A DNA stretch of 64,000 nucleotides from Rhodococcus sp. 105337. Lineage in GTDB: Bacteria > Actinomycetota > Actinomycetes > Mycobacteriales > Mycobacteriaceae. Positions 35,722 to 46,460 of this stretch are shown here, in pieces. Every line of letters begins with the position of its first letter. The first letter of the stretch is position 1. The stretch spans positions 248,001 to 312,000 of the forward strand of contig NZ_JABAGQ010000004.1 in the NCBI RefSeq assembly GCF_012844225.1, given 5' to 3'. Under the pieces are notes generated by a model, which searched no databases, was not told the origin of the DNA, and saw only the letters and a program-made list of their open reading frames with translations. A program made the position numbers and the translations under genes.

Positions 35722-37308
35722 ATGGAGTGGTCGAAGGCCCTCGGCATCCCGGCTGCGGCCCTGGCCGCGGTGGCGTCGTACGACATGCTGCAGCGGAAGC
35801 ACTCGCTGTTGCGCAATTTCCCGGTCGTCGGGCACGGACGACATCTCCTCGAGGCCGTCGGACCGGAGTTGCGGCAGTACATCATCACCCGCAACGACGA
35901 GGAGCGTCCGTTCACCCGCGACCAGCGCCGATGGGTGTACGCCTCGTCGAAGCAGGAGAACAACACCTTCGGGTTCGGCACCGACAACGATGTGGAATAC
36001 ACCGACGGATACACGATCATCAAGCACCGCACGTTCTCACAGGTCCCCGCGTCCGGCGCGCCACACAGCGGTGAGGCACTCGAGGTGCCCTCGGCGAAGA
36101 TTCTCGGCGGACCACGAGGCCGGGCGAAAGCGTTCCGGCCTCGTTCGTTCGTCAACATCTCGGGAATGAGCTTCGGGTCCCTGTCCTCGGCCGCGGTCAC
36201 CGCGCTGAACAAGGGAGCCGCGTCGGCCGGATGTATGCACAACACCGGCGAAGGTGGGCTCTCGCGCTATCACCGCCACGGCGCCGACCTGATCTTCCAG
36301 ATCGGTACCGCCTATTTCGGGTGCCGCGACGAAGAGGGCCGGTTCGACCTCGACCGCCTCGTCGCACTCACGGAGTCGGCGCCGGTCAAGGCCATCGAGA
36401 TCAAGCTGAGCCAGGGCGCCAAACCCGGGCTCGGCGGCCTGCTGCCGGCTACCAAAGTCACCCCCGAGATCGCCGAGATCCGCGGCGTCGCGATGGGCCA
36501 CGACGTGGTCAGTCCGTCCCGGCACACTGCTTTCCACGACGTCGACAGCATGCTCGACTTCGTCGAACGCGTCGCCTCGGAAACCGGCCTTCCGGTGGGA
36601 ATCAAAGCGGCCGTGGGTGATCCGACGTTCTGGCACTCGCTCGTGGAGTCGATGCGCAGCGGCGAGCGGGGCGTGGACTTCGTGACCATCGACGGCGGCG
36701 AGGGCGGCACCGGCGCCGCTCCGCTCGTCTTCACCGACGCAGTGTCGTTGCCGTTCCGGAGCGGCTTCGCGCGGGTCTATCGTCAGTTCGCCGAAGCAGG
36801 CCTCGCCGACGACGTCACGTTCATCGGATCGGGCAAGCTCGGCATGCCCGACAATGCCGTGGCCGCATTCGCCCTCGGTTGCGACATGCTCAACGTCGCC
36901 CGTGAACCGATGTTCGCACTCGGCTGCATTCAGGCACAGAAGTGCCACACCGACACCTGTCCGACCGGAGTCGCCAGCCACAATCGATGGCTCGAGCGGG
37001 GCCTGGATATTCCGTCCAAGGCCGACCGGGTCGACGGCTATCTGCGGGCGCTACGGCGCGACGTCCTCAAAGTGGCCGAGGCGTGCGGGGTGGCACATCC
37101 GAGCCTGATCGGTGCCGACGACGTCGAAGTCGCCGACGGCAACCGGCATTCGGTGACCCTCGCCGAACTCTACGGTTACCGGACGGACTGGGGGCTGCCG
37201 AGCCCCGCAGGTCGCGAGGCGATCACCCGGATCATGACGGCCGGCGAACCCGAGGCCTCCGGCGGCGCGGGGTCGCCCGGGGCCGCGACGAAACCCCCGG
37301 GAACCTAG
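35722..37308 (+). CDS. FMN-binding glutamate synthase-like protein
   Basis: A 528-residue protein with the glutamate synthase central FMN/TIM-barrel domain (about 130-470) but no glutaminase domain. Motifs include SFGSLSSAAVTALNKGA, NTGEGGLSRYH, IEIKLSQGAKPGLGG, FVTIDGGEGGTGAAP and the cysteine cluster CIQAQKCHTDTCPTG that would hold a 3Fe-4S cluster. One hydrophobic N-terminal helix may anchor it. Such stand-alone proteins are of uncertain reaction and may not make glutamate. It is divergent from the YCII/sigma pair, with a Gly/Pro-rich C-terminus. Confidence 0.88.
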   Translation: MEWSKALGIPAAALAAVASYDMLQRKHSLLRNFPVVGHGRHLLEAVGPELRQYIITRNDEERPFTRDQRRWVYASSKQENNTFGFGTDNDVEYTDGYTIIKHRTFSQVPASGAPHSGEALEVPSAKILGGPRGRAKAFRPRSFVNISGMSFGSLSSAAVTALNKGAASAGCMHNTGEGGLSRYHRHGADLIFQIGTAYFGCRDEEGRFDLDRLVALTESAPVKAIEIKLSQGAKPGLGGLLPATKVTPEIAEIRGVAMGHDVVSPSRHTAFHDVDSMLDFVERVASETGLPVGIKAAVGDPTFWHSLVESMRSGERGVDFVTIDGGEGGTGAAPLVFTDAVSLPFRSGFARVYRQFAEAGLADDVTFIGSGKLGMPDNAVAAFALGCDMLNVAREPMFALGCIQAQKCHTDTCPTGVASHNRWLERGLDIPSKADRVDGYLRALRRDVLKVAEACGVAHPSLIGADDVEVADGNRHSVTLAELYGYRTDWGLPSPAGREAITRIMTAGEPEASGGAGSPGAATKPPGT

Positions 37309-37372
37309 CGGGCCGAACGGTAAGTCGCCGGTAACCGGTGCTCGGTGCCGCTGCGCGACCCCTCCGCCGGTC

Positions 37373-38212
37373 TCAGGCGTAGTCCAGCCCCACCGCGCGC
37401 GCCATGGCTTCTCGGGGTGCGGGCCGGCCGGTGAACTGCTCCACCTGCCCGAACGCCTGGTTGAGGAGCATGTGCAGTCCACTGATGACCACCGTCCCGC
37501 GGGCCTCCGCCGCCGAGGCGAGCGGCGTCGGCCACGGATCGTAGATCGCATCGAGAATGTACGGAGCGCGGGCGAGTGCGTCGGCGTACGGCGCTGCCGC
37601 AACAGCGGGCACGGTGCTCACCAAGGCGTCCGCCTCCGCGCACATCTGTCCGAGGCCGGGAGCATCGAACGGCACCCACCGGGCCTCGATGTCGTCCCCG
37701 AGACAATCGAACGTGGCCCGGGCGCGACCCTCGTCGCGCGCGACCACCGTCACGCTGCGGACACCGAGGTCGGTCAGTCCGACGAGCGCGGGACGCGAGG
37801 TGCCGCCCGAACCCACCACGACCGCGGATCCACCCCTCAGGTCGCGTACCCCGCCGGAGCGCAGCGCTCCCGTGACGCCGTCGACGTCGGTACAGTCCGC
37901 GCGCCACCCTCCGGGGACCCGCACGAGGGTGTTCGCCGACCCGATCGTCACGGCGCGCTCGGTGCGCTCGGTCGCGAATTCCAGGGCAGCGAACTTGCCG
38001 GGCATCGTCACCGAGACACCGACCCACTCGTCCCCGAGACCCGACACCAGACCGGGCAGTTCCTCGCCGGTGCACTCGATCCGGTCGTAGGTCCAGTCCG
38101 TCAGCCCGAGCGCCCGGTAGGCCGCGAGATGCAACAGCGGGGATTTCGAATGTTCGATCGGCTTCCCGAGGACCGCGGCCCTGCGGGCCACCGCGTTCAG
38201 ATCATCTGCCAC
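37373..38212 (-). CDS. aroE: Shikimate dehydrogenase
   Basis: A 279-residue NADPH-dependent reductase of 3-dehydroshikimate. The substrate motif HSKSPLLHLAAYRALGL is near residue 22. The catalytic Lys is in VSVTMPGKFAAL, and DCTDVDGVTGAL supplies the paired Asp. The nucleotide loop VVVGSGGTSRPAL follows (G-S-G-G-T). The His-Leu after SP, instead of the common His-Asn, is the usual actinobacterial form. The GTG start at 38212 lies inside the mltG 3' end (11-base overlap), so it is coupled to mltG. Confidence 0.94.
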   Translation of the reverse strand: MADDLNAVARRAAVLGKPIEHSKSPLLHLAAYRALGLTDWTYDRIECTGEELPGLVSGLGDEWVGVSVTMPGKFAALEFATERTERAVTIGSANTLVRVPGGWRADCTDVDGVTGALRSGGVRDLRGGSAVVVGSGGTSRPALVGLTDLGVRSVTVVARDEGRARATFDCLGDDIEARWVPFDAPGLGQMCAEADALVSTVPAVAAAPYADALARAPYILDAIYDPWPTPLASAAEARGTVVISGLHMLLNQAFGQVEQFTGRPAPREAMARAVGLDYA

Positions 38213-39959
38213 TGTTGAGAATTCCGCTTTCCAGAGCCTTCTGCGTGTTGACGAGGTGTTCTTCGTAGTTGTTCGCGAACAGGGTCGTGCCCTTCTCGTC
38301 GATCGTCACGAAGTAGGTCCACTCACCGGGTTCGGGGTTCTCTACCGCTTGGAGGGCGCCGATGCTCGGCGACGAGATCGGTGTCGCCGGCAAGCCCACG
38401 CTCGCGTAGGTGTTCCACGGGGTCACGAGTGCCCGGTCCGCGTCGGTGGTGGCGAGTTCCGTTTCGTCGAGTGCGTAGTTCACCGTGGAGTCGAACTGCA
38501 GCATCTGCCCGATTTCGAGGCGGTTGAGAATGACGCGGGCGACCTTGGAGAAATCGGCAGGCAGCGCTTCCCGCTCGACGAGCGACGCAGCGACCAGCAG
38601 TTCGTAGGGGGTCAGCCCGACCTTCGCGGCAGCTGCGGTGATACCGGTCTCGTCGTATTTGGCGGCGCTCGCGGAGACGAGGCTGCGCAGCACCTCGACC
38701 GGTTCGGCGCTCGGGTCGATATCCCAGCTTCCGGCTGCGATCAGCCCTTCGAGCTGGCGTGCCCGGTCGGGGACGTTCGCGACCGCTTCGCGGGCCCACT
38801 CCGGGACTCCCAGAGCTTCGAGGTCGGGGCTCGCGCCCGCTGCTTCGAGTTCCTCATAGGTCAGGCAGGTCGGCGTGCCACCGTCGTCGTAACAGCTTGC
38901 TTCGGAGATGAGCGTGTAGATGCCCTTGCGCACCGCGCCGGTATTGACGTCGCGGATGTCGTGAAGCTGCCGGCCCTCGGAGACGACGAATGCGCCCACG
39001 CGGCTGGTGCCGCTCACCAGCGCCGTAACAGCGTCGACCGCCGGGACGTTGGTCGGCACCCGGTAGTAGCCCGGGTGCAGGGCGTTCATTCCGGAGTTCT
39101 GCACGGCGGCTTCGTAGAACGCCGCGGAACTGGCAACGACGCCCTTGTCCACGAACTCGGTGCCGATCTCCTGTGCCGTGTCTCCCGGCTGCACCTGCAC
39201 GACGACCTCGGGTCCGGCAGGCCCGGTGAAGTCGGGTGCGGGATCGGGCCCGGCAAGCTTGGTGTAGGCGAAGTAACCACCGCCCACGAGGACGACGAGC
39301 ACCAGCGCCGCGGCAAGCGACCCGAGGATGCGTCCGCGCTTCTTGCGGGCGACGGCGCCTCCGGTTCGTTTGCCCCGGGGCGACGGCGCGCCGACAGCCG
39401 CGGGTACTGCGCGTGTCTCGGCGTAGTCCTCGTCGTCGTACGCGGACGAGTCGTAGTCGTCCTCGTCGTAGTCGTCGTACTCGTCGCGCGGGGCGGCGGC
39501 GGAGTCGCGGCCCGGGGCGGCTGCGGGGTAGGGATTGTTCCCGTCCCGAGGCGCGGGGTGGCGGCTGTAGCCGTCGCCGTCGTATCCGTCTCCGGTGTCG
39601 TCGTAGGCATCGCCGGTGTTGTCGTAGCGGTACCCCTCGCGCTGTGCGTAGGAGTACCCGTCGGCGTATTCGTCGTCGGCGTAGCCGGGTCGTTGTCCGC
39701 TCTGCTCGGGCGCATAGCCGGAGCCGGGTGCATGACCGGGAGGCGGACCGTCGAACGCCCCCTCCTCGAAATGCAGCACGTTCGTCTCGTCGTCGTCCGG
39801 CGAACGCGTCGGGTGCGGTTGCTGCGGCGGAGTGTCGTAGCGGTAGTCGCCTTCGCCACGCCGATCCGCCGGTCCCCGGTAGCTGCCGGCGTACGGGTCG
39901 GAGAACAACCCCTGCCTTGTGGGTTCGGAACGGTCGTCGGACTGCCCGTGCCGGTTCAC
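38202..39959 (-). CDS. mltG: Endolytic murein transglycosylase MltG with long acidic N-terminus
   Basis: A 585-residue cell-wall enzyme cutting nascent glycan strands. Residues 1-210 are a cytoplasmic, low-complexity tail rich in Asp, Tyr, Gly and Pro ([20 protein letters not shown] region). One membrane helix follows (about 230-250, [20 protein letters not shown]), then LysM-like and YceG domains with the catalytic Glu in [11 protein letters not shown] and the FDSTVNYAL motif. The GTG at 39959 overlaps the ruvX stop (GTGA). The acidic tail resembles disordered tails of other actinobacterial divisome proteins; its role is unknown. Confidence 0.93.
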   Translation of the reverse strand: MNRHGQSDDRSEPTRQGLFSDPYAGSYRGPADRRGEGDYRYDTPPQQPHPTRSPDDDETNVLHFEEGAFDGPPPGHAPGSGYAPEQSGQRPGYADDEYADGYSYAQREGYRYDNTGDAYDDTGDGYDGDGYSRHPAPRDGNNPYPAAAPGRDSAAAPRDEYDDYDEDDYDSSAYDDEDYAETRAVPAAVGAPSPRGKRTGGAVARKKRGRILGSLAAALVLVVLVGGGYFAYTKLAGPDPAPDFTGPAGPEVVVQVQPGDTAQEIGTEFVDKGVVASSAAFYEAAVQNSGMNALHPGYYRVPTNVPAVDAVTALVSGTSRVGAFVVSEGRQLHDIRDVNTGAVRKGIYTLISEASCYDDGGTPTCLTYEELEAAGASPDLEALGVPEWAREAVANVPDRARQLEGLIAAGSWDIDPSAEPVEVLRSLVSASAAKYDETGITAAAAKVGLTPYELLVAASLVEREALPADFSKVARVILNRLEIGQMLQFDSTVNYALDETELATTDADRALVTPWNTYASVGLPATPISSPSIGALQAVENPEPGEWTYFVTIDEKGTTLFANNYEEHLVNTQKALESGILNSGR

Positions 39960-40474
39960 CGGCTTCCCCCGAGGTCTCCGTCGGCTTCGTTCACTGCTGC
40001 GCTCCGCTCGTCCAACCAACCCTGCAAAATGGCCACGGCCGCGGCCTGGTCGATCACCGGCCGCGCGCCCCTTGCGCTCACCCCGCTCTCGCGGAGGGCA
40101 CGCGCCGCAGTGACCGTGGTGAAACGTTCATCGGCCATGCGCACGGGAACGTCGGGCAATTGCCTGCGAATGCGGCGAGCGAAGTCGCTCGCCAGTTTCG
40201 CGGCCTTGCCGGGCTCACCGCGCAGCGTCTGCGGCAGCCCGACGATAACCTCCACGGCCTCGTATTCCATAACGATTTGGACAATGCGCCGGATATCCGG
40301 CGCGTCGGGACCGCGGTCTTTCGAGCGCGGCACGGTCTCGACGGGCGTGGCGAGGATGCAATCGGGGTCGCTCGAAGCGACCCCGATCCGCACGCTCCCG
40401 ACATCGATCCCGATTCGTCGGCCTCGGCCGGGGTCGTCGGCCCCGGGTCGATCCGGGCCCGGCAGGTCAGCCAC
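39956..40474 (-). CDS. ruvX: RuvX/YqgF-type Holliday junction resolvase-like protein
   Basis: A 172-residue RNase H-fold protein, pre-16S rRNA nuclease or resolvase-like. Catalytic acidic motifs: [18 protein letters not shown] (first Asp), [11 protein letters not shown] (middle) and [11 protein letters not shown] (Glu). The last Asp is in [14 protein letters not shown]. It lies between alaS (2-base gap) and mltG (GTGA overlap), the conserved actinobacterial order. Confidence 0.93.
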   Translation of the reverse strand: MADLPGPDRPGADDPGRGRRIGIDVGSVRIGVASSDPDCILATPVETVPRSKDRGPDAPDIRRIVQIVMEYEAVEVIVGLPQTLRGEPGKAAKLASDFARRIRRQLPDVPVRMADERFTTVTAARALRESGVSARGARPVIDQAAAVAILQGWLDERSAAVNEADGDLGGSR

Positions 40475-40476
40475 GC

Positions 40477-43143
40477 TCAGCCGGCCAGCTCGCTGAGCCG
40501 GGCGCGGAAGGCATCGAGTGCGGCACGGATGCCGGACGGATCCGAGCCCGCCCCCTGTGCCATATCGGGCTTGCCGCCGCCGCGTCCGCCGATCGCGGGT
40601 CCGAAGCTCGCGACGAGATCGCCGGCCTTGATGCCCATCGCCTGCGCGGGCTTGCTGGTGGCGACGACGAACGGAACCTTTCCGTCGGCACTGCCCAGGA
40701 GCAGCACGACAGCGGGCTCGGAGCCCAGCCGGCCGCGGATATCGGATGCCAGGGTGCGCAGGTCGTTGCCGGTGACGCCTTCGGGTGCCGCCTCGGCCAC
40801 CACGAGCAGGTCGCCGATTCGCTGCGCCTTGCCGGCGTAAGTGCCCGCTGCCGCCGCGACGTTGGCCGCCTTCGTCTTCTCCAGTTCCTTCTCTGCCGCC
40901 TTGAGCCGCTCGATCAGCGACTCGACGCGTCCGGGCACCTCCTCGGAGGGAACCTTCAGCGTCGACGACAGGCCTGCGAGCAATGCCCGTTCCTTCGCGA
41001 GGTGGCGGTAGGAATCGAGTCCGACGTAGGCCTCGACCCGGCGCACACCCGACCCCACCGACTGCTCACCGAGGAGCGTGACGGTCCCGACGTGCGACGA
41101 ATGCTGGACGTGGGTGCCGCCGCACAGCTCCATCGAGAAGGGGCCACCGATCTCGACGACACGCACCTCGTCGCCGTAGTTCTCGCCGAAGAGCGCCATC
41201 GCGCCCATCTTCTTGGCCTTGTCGAGGTCGGTGACGAACGTGTTGACCGGGTAGTTCGCTGCGACCGCCTCGTTGGTGACGACCTCGATGTCCTGCTTCT
41301 GCTGCTCCGACAACGCACCGGGCCAGGAGAAGTCGAACCGCAGGTAGCCGGGCTTGTTGAGCGAACCGGCCTGCACGGCGTTGGGTCCGAGGACCTCCCG
41401 CAGCGCGGCATGCACGAGGTGGGTGCCGGAATGGCCCTGTGTCGCGCCCTTGCGCCATTCGGGGTCGACCTGCACGAGCACCGCGTCGCCCTCGGTCACC
41501 TGTCCTTCGACCACGGTGACCTTGTGCGTCCACAACTGCTTGGCGATCTTCTGGACGTCGTCGACCTTGATCTTCAGACCCGGCCCGGTAATCGTTCCCA
41601 CGTCGGCGATCTGGCCGCCCGACTCCGCATAGAGAGGGCTGCGGTCGAGGATGAGTTCGACCTTCTGCCCGGCGGATGCGGTGTGCAGGCGTTCGCCCCC
41701 GGTGATCACGGCGAGCACGTGCGCCTCGGTCACGAGTTCACCGAAGCCGGTGAACTCGGTGGGGCCACGGTCGAGGAGTTCCTTGTAGACCGTCAGGTCG
41801 GCGTGCGCGTGCTTGCGGGCCCGCGCGTCGTCCTTCGCGCGCTGGCGCTGTTCCGCCATCAGCGACCGGAAGCCGTCCTCGTCCACGGTCAATCCGGCCT
41901 CGGACGCCATCTCGAGCGTGAGGTCGATGGGGAAGCCGTAGGTGTCGTGGAGGGTGAATGCGGCGGTTCCGCCGAGCACGGTCTCGCCCTGTGCTTTCGC
42001 GGCGTCGACCGCCCCTTCGAAGAGCTTGCTGCCGGTGCCGAGCGTCTTGAGGAACGCGGTCTCCTCACCGACCGCGACCGTCTCGATGCGCGAGAAGTTG
42101 GTCGCGAGTTCGGGGTAGGACGGCGCCATCGTGTCGCGGACGACGGTCATGAACTCGGCCATCGTGGGACGGTCGGCGCCGATCAGACGCGCCGAGCGCA
42201 CGATCCGGCGAAGCAGACGACGCAGAACGTATCCACGGCCGTCGTTGCCGGGGTTGACGCCGTCGACGATGAGCATCGCGGCCGTGCGGGCGTGGTCGGC
42301 GATCACCCGGAAGTGGACGTCGTCCTCGTGCTTGGCGCCGTACACCGCGCCTGTCAGTTCGGCGGCTTTGTCGATCACGGGACGGAGCAGATCGGTCTCG
42401 TACACGTTCTCGACGCCCTGGAGCAGGAACGCCACCCGCTCGACGCCCATACCGGTGTCGATGTTCTTCTTCGGCAGCGGTCCGAGGATCGGGTAGTCGT
42501 CCTTGGAGCGGCCTTCGCCGCGCTCGTTCTGCATGAAGACGAGATTCCAGATCTCGATGTAGCGGTCTTCGTCGGCCTCCGGGCCGCCCTCGACGCCGTA
42601 CTCGGGGCCGCGGTCGTAGAAGATCTCCGAGCACGGGCCGCACGGGCCGGGGATTCCCATGGACCAGTAGTTGTCCTTCATGCCGCGCCGTTGGATGCGG
42701 GCCTCCGGCACGTTCATCTTGTCGCGCCAGATCGCGAACGCTTCGTCGTCGTCGAGATACACGGTGACCCAGAGCTTTTCCGGATCGATGCCGTAACCGC
42801 CGTCGTCGACGGAGCCGGTGAGCAGCGACCACGCGAAGGCGATGGCCTCTTCCTTGAAGTAATCCCCGAACGAGAAGTTGCCGGCCATCTGGAAGAACGT
42901 GTTGTGCCGGGTCGTCTTGCCGACCTCTTCGATGTCGAGCGTGCGCACGCACTTCTGCACCGATGTCGCACGGGTGTACGGCGGGGTCTGCTGCCCGAGG
43001 AAGAACGGCACGAAGGGAACCATGCCGGCATTGACGAACAGGAGATTCGGATCGGCGAGGATCAGCGACGCGCTGGGTACCTCGGTGTGGCCGGCCTTCA
43101 CGAAGTGATCGAGAAAGCGCCTACGGATCTCGTGGGTCTGCAC
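40477..43143 (-). CDS. alaS: Alanyl-tRNA synthetase
   Basis: An 888-residue class II synthetase charging tRNA(Ala). Catalytic domain (about 1-270) with [23 protein letters not shown] (shown in part) and the class II motifs, tRNA recognition region, editing domain with the zinc ligands in [10 protein letters not shown] and CGGTHVQHS, and a C-terminal C-Ala domain ending in a Gly-rich region ([17 protein letters not shown]). The GTG at 43143 begins [14 protein letters not shown], the family start. A short gap (2 bases) precedes ruvX. I saw no T-box leader in the 133-base upstream spacer. Confidence 0.98.
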   Translation of the reverse strand: MQTHEIRRRFLDHFVKAGHTEVPSASLILADPNLLFVNAGMVPFVPFFLGQQTPPYTRATSVQKCVRTLDIEEVGKTTRHNTFFQMAGNFSFGDYFKEEAIAFAWSLLTGSVDDGGYGIDPEKLWVTVYLDDDEAFAIWRDKMNVPEARIQRRGMKDNYWSMGIPGPCGPCSEIFYDRGPEYGVEGGPEADEDRYIEIWNLVFMQNERGEGRSKDDYPILGPLPKKNIDTGMGVERVAFLLQGVENVYETDLLRPVIDKAAELTGAVYGAKHEDDVHFRVIADHARTAAMLIVDGVNPGNDGRGYVLRRLLRRIVRSARLIGADRPTMAEFMTVVRDTMAPSYPELATNFSRIETVAVGEETAFLKTLGTGSKLFEGAVDAAKAQGETVLGGTAAFTLHDTYGFPIDLTLEMASEAGLTVDEDGFRSLMAEQRQRAKDDARARKHAHADLTVYKELLDRGPTEFTGFGELVTEAHVLAVITGGERLHTASAGQKVELILDRSPLYAESGGQIADVGTITGPGLKIKVDDVQKIAKQLWTHKVTVVEGQVTEGDAVLVQVDPEWRKGATQGHSGTHLVHAALREVLGPNAVQAGSLNKPGYLRFDFSWPGALSEQQKQDIEVVTNEAVAANYPVNTFVTDLDKAKKMGAMALFGENYGDEVRVVEIGGPFSMELCGGTHVQHSSHVGTVTLLGEQSVGSGVRRVEAYVGLDSYRHLAKERALLAGLSSTLKVPSEEVPGRVESLIERLKAAEKELEKTKAANVAAAAGTYAGKAQRIGDLLVVAEAAPEGVTGNDLRTLASDIRGRLGSEPAVVLLLGSADGKVPFVVATSKPAQAMGIKAGDLVASFGPAIGGRGGGKPDMAQGAGSDPSGIRAALDAFRARLSELAG

Positions 43144-43276
43144 GTCATGGTCCTTTGTCGTGTGACGGTTCCGGGAACTGCCCGGTGTGGCCTGCCGGCC
43201 GCGCGAAACGGCCATCGTTCAGCTTAACGTCCCGGCGCAACCGGCTTCCGGTCGGTACGACGGGCGTCACGCCCGC

Positions 43277-44689
43277 CTACCGCTCGCCTCGCACGATGCG
43301 GCGGAGCTTCGGCACCCGCGACGCCAGTTCACGTTCGGCTCCGTGGTTGGTCGGCCGGAAGTAGTCGACCCCGACCAGTTCGTCGGGCGCGTACTGCTGG
43401 GCGAGCACGCCGTCCGGATGGTCGTGCGGGTAGCGGTACCCGACGGCGTTGCCGAGCTTCTGCGCGCCCTGATAATGCCCGTCACGCAGGTGCGCGGGCA
43501 CCATCCCGGCCTTGCCCGCTTTGACGTCGGCGATCGCCGCTCCCAGCGCAGCGGTGACCGCACCCGACTTGGGGGCTGTCGCGATGTGGATGGTGGCCTG
43601 GGCGAGAGCGAGCTGAGCCTCGGGCATCCCGACCTGCTGCACGACGTGTGATGCGGCGACGGCGGTCTGCAACGCGGTGGGGTCGGCCATTCCCACTTCC
43701 TCGCTGGCCTGGATCATCAGGCGCCGGGCGATGAAGCGGGGGTCCTCCCCCGCGACGATCATCCGCGCCAGGTAGTGCAGGGCGGCATCGACGTCGGAGC
43801 CGCGCAGCGACTTGATGAACGCGCTCGCGACGTCGTAGTGCTGGTCGCCGTCGCGGTCGTAGCGCACCGCGGCCCTGTCGATGCTCGACTCGACCGTGGA
43901 CAGATCGATGACGGCGTCGCCGTCGCCGGCCCGGTCCGACGCCGTCTCGGCGGACGCCTCGAGCGCGGTGAGCGCGCGTCGCGCGTCGCCGCCTGCGAGA
44001 CGTACGAGGTGATCGAGCGCGTCGTCGGTGATGTCCACCACGCCACCGAGTCCGCGTTCGTCGACGCGGGCGCGTTCGAGCAGTTGCCGGATGTCCTCGG
44101 TGCCGAGCGGTTGCAGTTGGAGCACCAGCGAGCGCGACAGCAGCGGAGCGACGACGGAGAAGGAGGGGTTTTCGGTCGTCGCCGCGACGAGCAGCACGAT
44201 CCGGTTCTCCACGGCGGCGAGCAACGCATCCTGCTGGGTCTTCGAGAACCGGTGGACCTCGTCGATGAACAACACCGTCTGCTCGCCGTGGGCGAGGCGG
44301 CGGCGCGCCACATCGATGACCGCACGCACGTCCTTCACACCGGCCGACAGAGCCGAGAGCGCTTCGAACCGCCTGCCTGTCGCACCGGAGATCAATGACG
44401 CGAGCGTCGTCTTCCCGGTCCCGGGCGGGCCGTACAGCACGACGGACGCCGCGCCCGAACCTTCCACGAGGCGTCGGAGCGGAGCGCCGGGTTCGAGCAG
44501 GTGCTGCTGGCCGACCACCTCGTCGAGACTCGCGGGACGCATGCGGGCGGCGAGCGGAGCCGAGGGCCCGGTCGGCGCTGCGGGTGCGCGGCGTATCTCC
44601 GGTTCGGGTTCGGGTTCCTCTGCGCGCGGCGCCTCGAAGAGGGCGTCCGGTTCTGCCGAAGGATCCTCCGCACCGAATACGTCACTCAC
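43277..44689 (-). CDS. rarA: Replication-associated recombination protein A (RarA/MgsA), AAA+ ATPase
   Basis: A 470-residue clamp-loader-like AAA+ protein that acts at stalled forks. The Walker A motif [14 protein letters not shown] is near residue 88, Walker [11 protein letters not shown] and sensor 1 [10 protein letters not shown] follow, then the MgsA C-terminal tetramerisation domain ([32 protein letters not shown]). The GTG at 44689 begins VSDVFGAED; upstream frame is open but unlike the family. The N-terminal 45 residues are Pro/Glu-rich. Divergent from phoD. Confidence 0.95.
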   Translation of the reverse strand: MSDVFGAEDPSAEPDALFEAPRAEEPEPEPEIRRAPAAPTGPSAPLAARMRPASLDEVVGQQHLLEPGAPLRRLVEGSGAASVVLYGPPGTGKTTLASLISGATGRRFEALSALSAGVKDVRAVIDVARRRLAHGEQTVLFIDEVHRFSKTQQDALLAAVENRIVLLVAATTENPSFSVVAPLLSRSLVLQLQPLGTEDIRQLLERARVDERGLGGVVDITDDALDHLVRLAGGDARRALTALEASAETASDRAGDGDAVIDLSTVESSIDRAAVRYDRDGDQHYDVASAFIKSLRGSDVDAALHYLARMIVAGEDPRFIARRLMIQASEEVGMADPTALQTAVAASHVVQQVGMPEAQLALAQATIHIATAPKSGAVTAALGAAIADVKAGKAGMVPAHLRDGHYQGAQKLGNAVGYRYPHDHPDGVLAQQYAPDELVGVDYFRPTNHGAERELASRVPKLRRIVRGER

Positions 44690-44815
44690 CACTCCGACGC
44701 TACAAGCTCCCACCGACCGTCGCGGTCGCAGTACCCGGTGAACAAGCGGCGACATTTCGGTGCATATCTGCCGTTTGCCCTGAATCGGGACCCTCGGCAT
44801 GGTCAGATCGACGCC

Positions 44816-46444
44816 GTGCCCCTACTTCGTGTGACGCGTCGAACACTCCTGCGAGCCGGCGCGGTGGTCGCCGGCACGTCTGCCCTGGCCGCGGCGACCG
44901 CTCCCGGCGCGTCGGCGGCTCCGCCTGTCTTCGCACACGGCGTGGCCTCCGGTGACCCGCTTCCCGACGCGATCGTCCTCTGGACCCGCGTCACTCCCAC
45001 ACCCGATGCGGTCCCCGGCTCGGGCGTGGGCCCCGCGACCACGGTGCAGTGGGAGATCGCCCGGGACGCCGACTTCTCCGACACGGTGGCCTCGGGATCG
45101 GTGTCGACGACAGCCGACGCGGACCACACCGTGAAGGTCGATGCGACAGGCCTGGCCGCCGACACGGAGTACTACTATCGCTTCCTCGCCGGCGGGGCCG
45201 TCTCCCCCACCGGGCGCACACACACCGCACCGGCCGCCGACGCGCACGTCCAGCGTCTCCGGTTGGGCGTCGTATCCTGCGCGGACTGGGAGGGTGGCTA
45301 CTTCGCGTCGTACCGGCATCTCGCCGCACGCGGCGACCTGGACGCGATGGTGCATCTGGGCGACTATCTGTACGAGTACGCGGCCGGCGAGTTCCCCGTT
45401 TCGACGGGATCCGAAGTACGGGCGCATCGTCCGTCGCACGAGATCGTCACCACCGCCGATTACCGGATGCGGCACGGCCAGTACAAGACCGACCCCGATC
45501 TGCAGCGGCTACACGCCCTCGTGCCGTGGATCGTGGTGTGGGACGACCACGAGTCCGCGAACGACGCGTGGTCGGGCGGTGCCGAGAACCACGACCCGGC
45601 GACCGAGGGCGACTGGGCCGCGCGCAAGGCCGCGTCGGTCCGGGCCTACTACGAATGGATGCCGGTCCGGAGGGAAGGCGATCGTCTGTACCGGCGGCTC
45701 CGGTTCGGTGACCTCGCCGAACTGTCGATGCTCGATCTGCGCACGTACCGTTCCGAGCAGGCTCGGCCGGTAGACGGGAAGACTGTCGACGAGCCCGGCC
45801 GCACCATCACGGGCAAGGACCAGATGGCCTGGCTCACCGCGGGCCTGACGAGTTCTCCGACTCGATGGCAGCTCGTCGGCAACTCCGTGATGTTCGCACC
45901 GCTCCTGCTCCCTCCCCTCGACGTGCGCACGACCGGTGCGCTCACCGCACTGCTCGGTGCGCCGTCGAACGGGGTGCCGTTCAGCACCGACCAGTGGGAC
46001 GGGTACCCGGCCGACCGTCGGCGTCTGCTCGACGCGATCAGCGGCGCGGGACGACGCAATGTCGTGTTCCTCACGGGCGATATCCACACGTCGTGGGCGA
46101 TGGACATTCCCGCCGATCCGGCCGCCTATCCGGGTGCGGGCACCGTCGCCACCGAGTTCGTGGTGCCGTCGGTGACGTCGGCCAACATCGACGAGTTGCT
46201 GGGGGTCCCGCCGCGCACGGCATCACCGGCGCTGGAGGAGGTCGTGCGGTCGACCAACCGGCACGTTCGGTTCGTCGAACTGGACTCGCACGGCTTCGGG
46301 GTGCTCGAGGTGACCCCGGATGCGGTGCAGATGGAATGGTTCTTCCTCGGCGACCGTACCGACCCGTCGACCGGCGCACGACGAGCAGCGGGCTTCCGTG
46401 TGCTGAACGGCACCGCATGCGTCGAACCCGTACCGCCGGTGTAA
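44816..46444 (+). CDS. phoD: Alkaline phosphatase D-type phosphodiesterase, Tat-exported
   Basis: A 542-residue secreted enzyme of the PhoD family, Ca/Fe-dependent and cutting phosphate mono- and diesters. The twin-arginine signal [19 protein letters not shown] is followed by an Ala-rich cleavage region. An N-terminal beta domain starts at [20 protein letters not shown]. The metal motifs are [30 protein letters not shown] and [11 protein letters not shown]. The GTG at 44816 gives a complete Tat signal; the frame is open further upstream but without a signal. Phosphate control is typical of the family, but no PhoP box was checked here. Confidence 0.93.
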   Translation: MPLLRVTRRTLLRAGAVVAGTSALAAATAPGASAAPPVFAHGVASGDPLPDAIVLWTRVTPTPDAVPGSGVGPATTVQWEIARDADFSDTVASGSVSTTADADHTVKVDATGLAADTEYYYRFLAGGAVSPTGRTHTAPAADAHVQRLRLGVVSCADWEGGYFASYRHLAARGDLDAMVHLGDYLYEYAAGEFPVSTGSEVRAHRPSHEIVTTADYRMRHGQYKTDPDLQRLHALVPWIVVWDDHESANDAWSGGAENHDPATEGDWAARKAASVRAYYEWMPVRREGDRLYRRLRFGDLAELSMLDLRTYRSEQARPVDGKTVDEPGRTITGKDQMAWLTAGLTSSPTRWQLVGNSVMFAPLLLPPLDVRTTGALTALLGAPSNGVPFSTDQWDGYPADRRRLLDAISGAGRRNVVFLTGDIHTSWAMDIPADPAAYPGAGTVATEFVVPSVTSANIDELLGVPPRTASPALEEVVRSTNRHVRFVELDSHGFGVLEVTPDAVQMEWFFLGDRTDPSTGARRAAGFRVLNGTACVEPVPPV

Positions 46445-46460
46445 CCCGGACTGGTGGGCG

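Noticed and set aside
38256-40496. Plus-strand open frame of over 700 codons rich in Val/Arg
   Set aside because: Antisense to mltG and ruvX; the Val-rich stretch mirrors the Asp/Tyr repeats of the MltG tail.
41002-43227. Plus-strand open frame of over 700 codons
   Set aside because: Antisense shadow of alaS; no family motifs, and alaS is complete on the other strand.
43144-43276. T-box leader upstream of alaS
   Set aside because: No T-box sequence or antiterminator pair visible; in actinobacteria T-boxes are mainly found at ileS.
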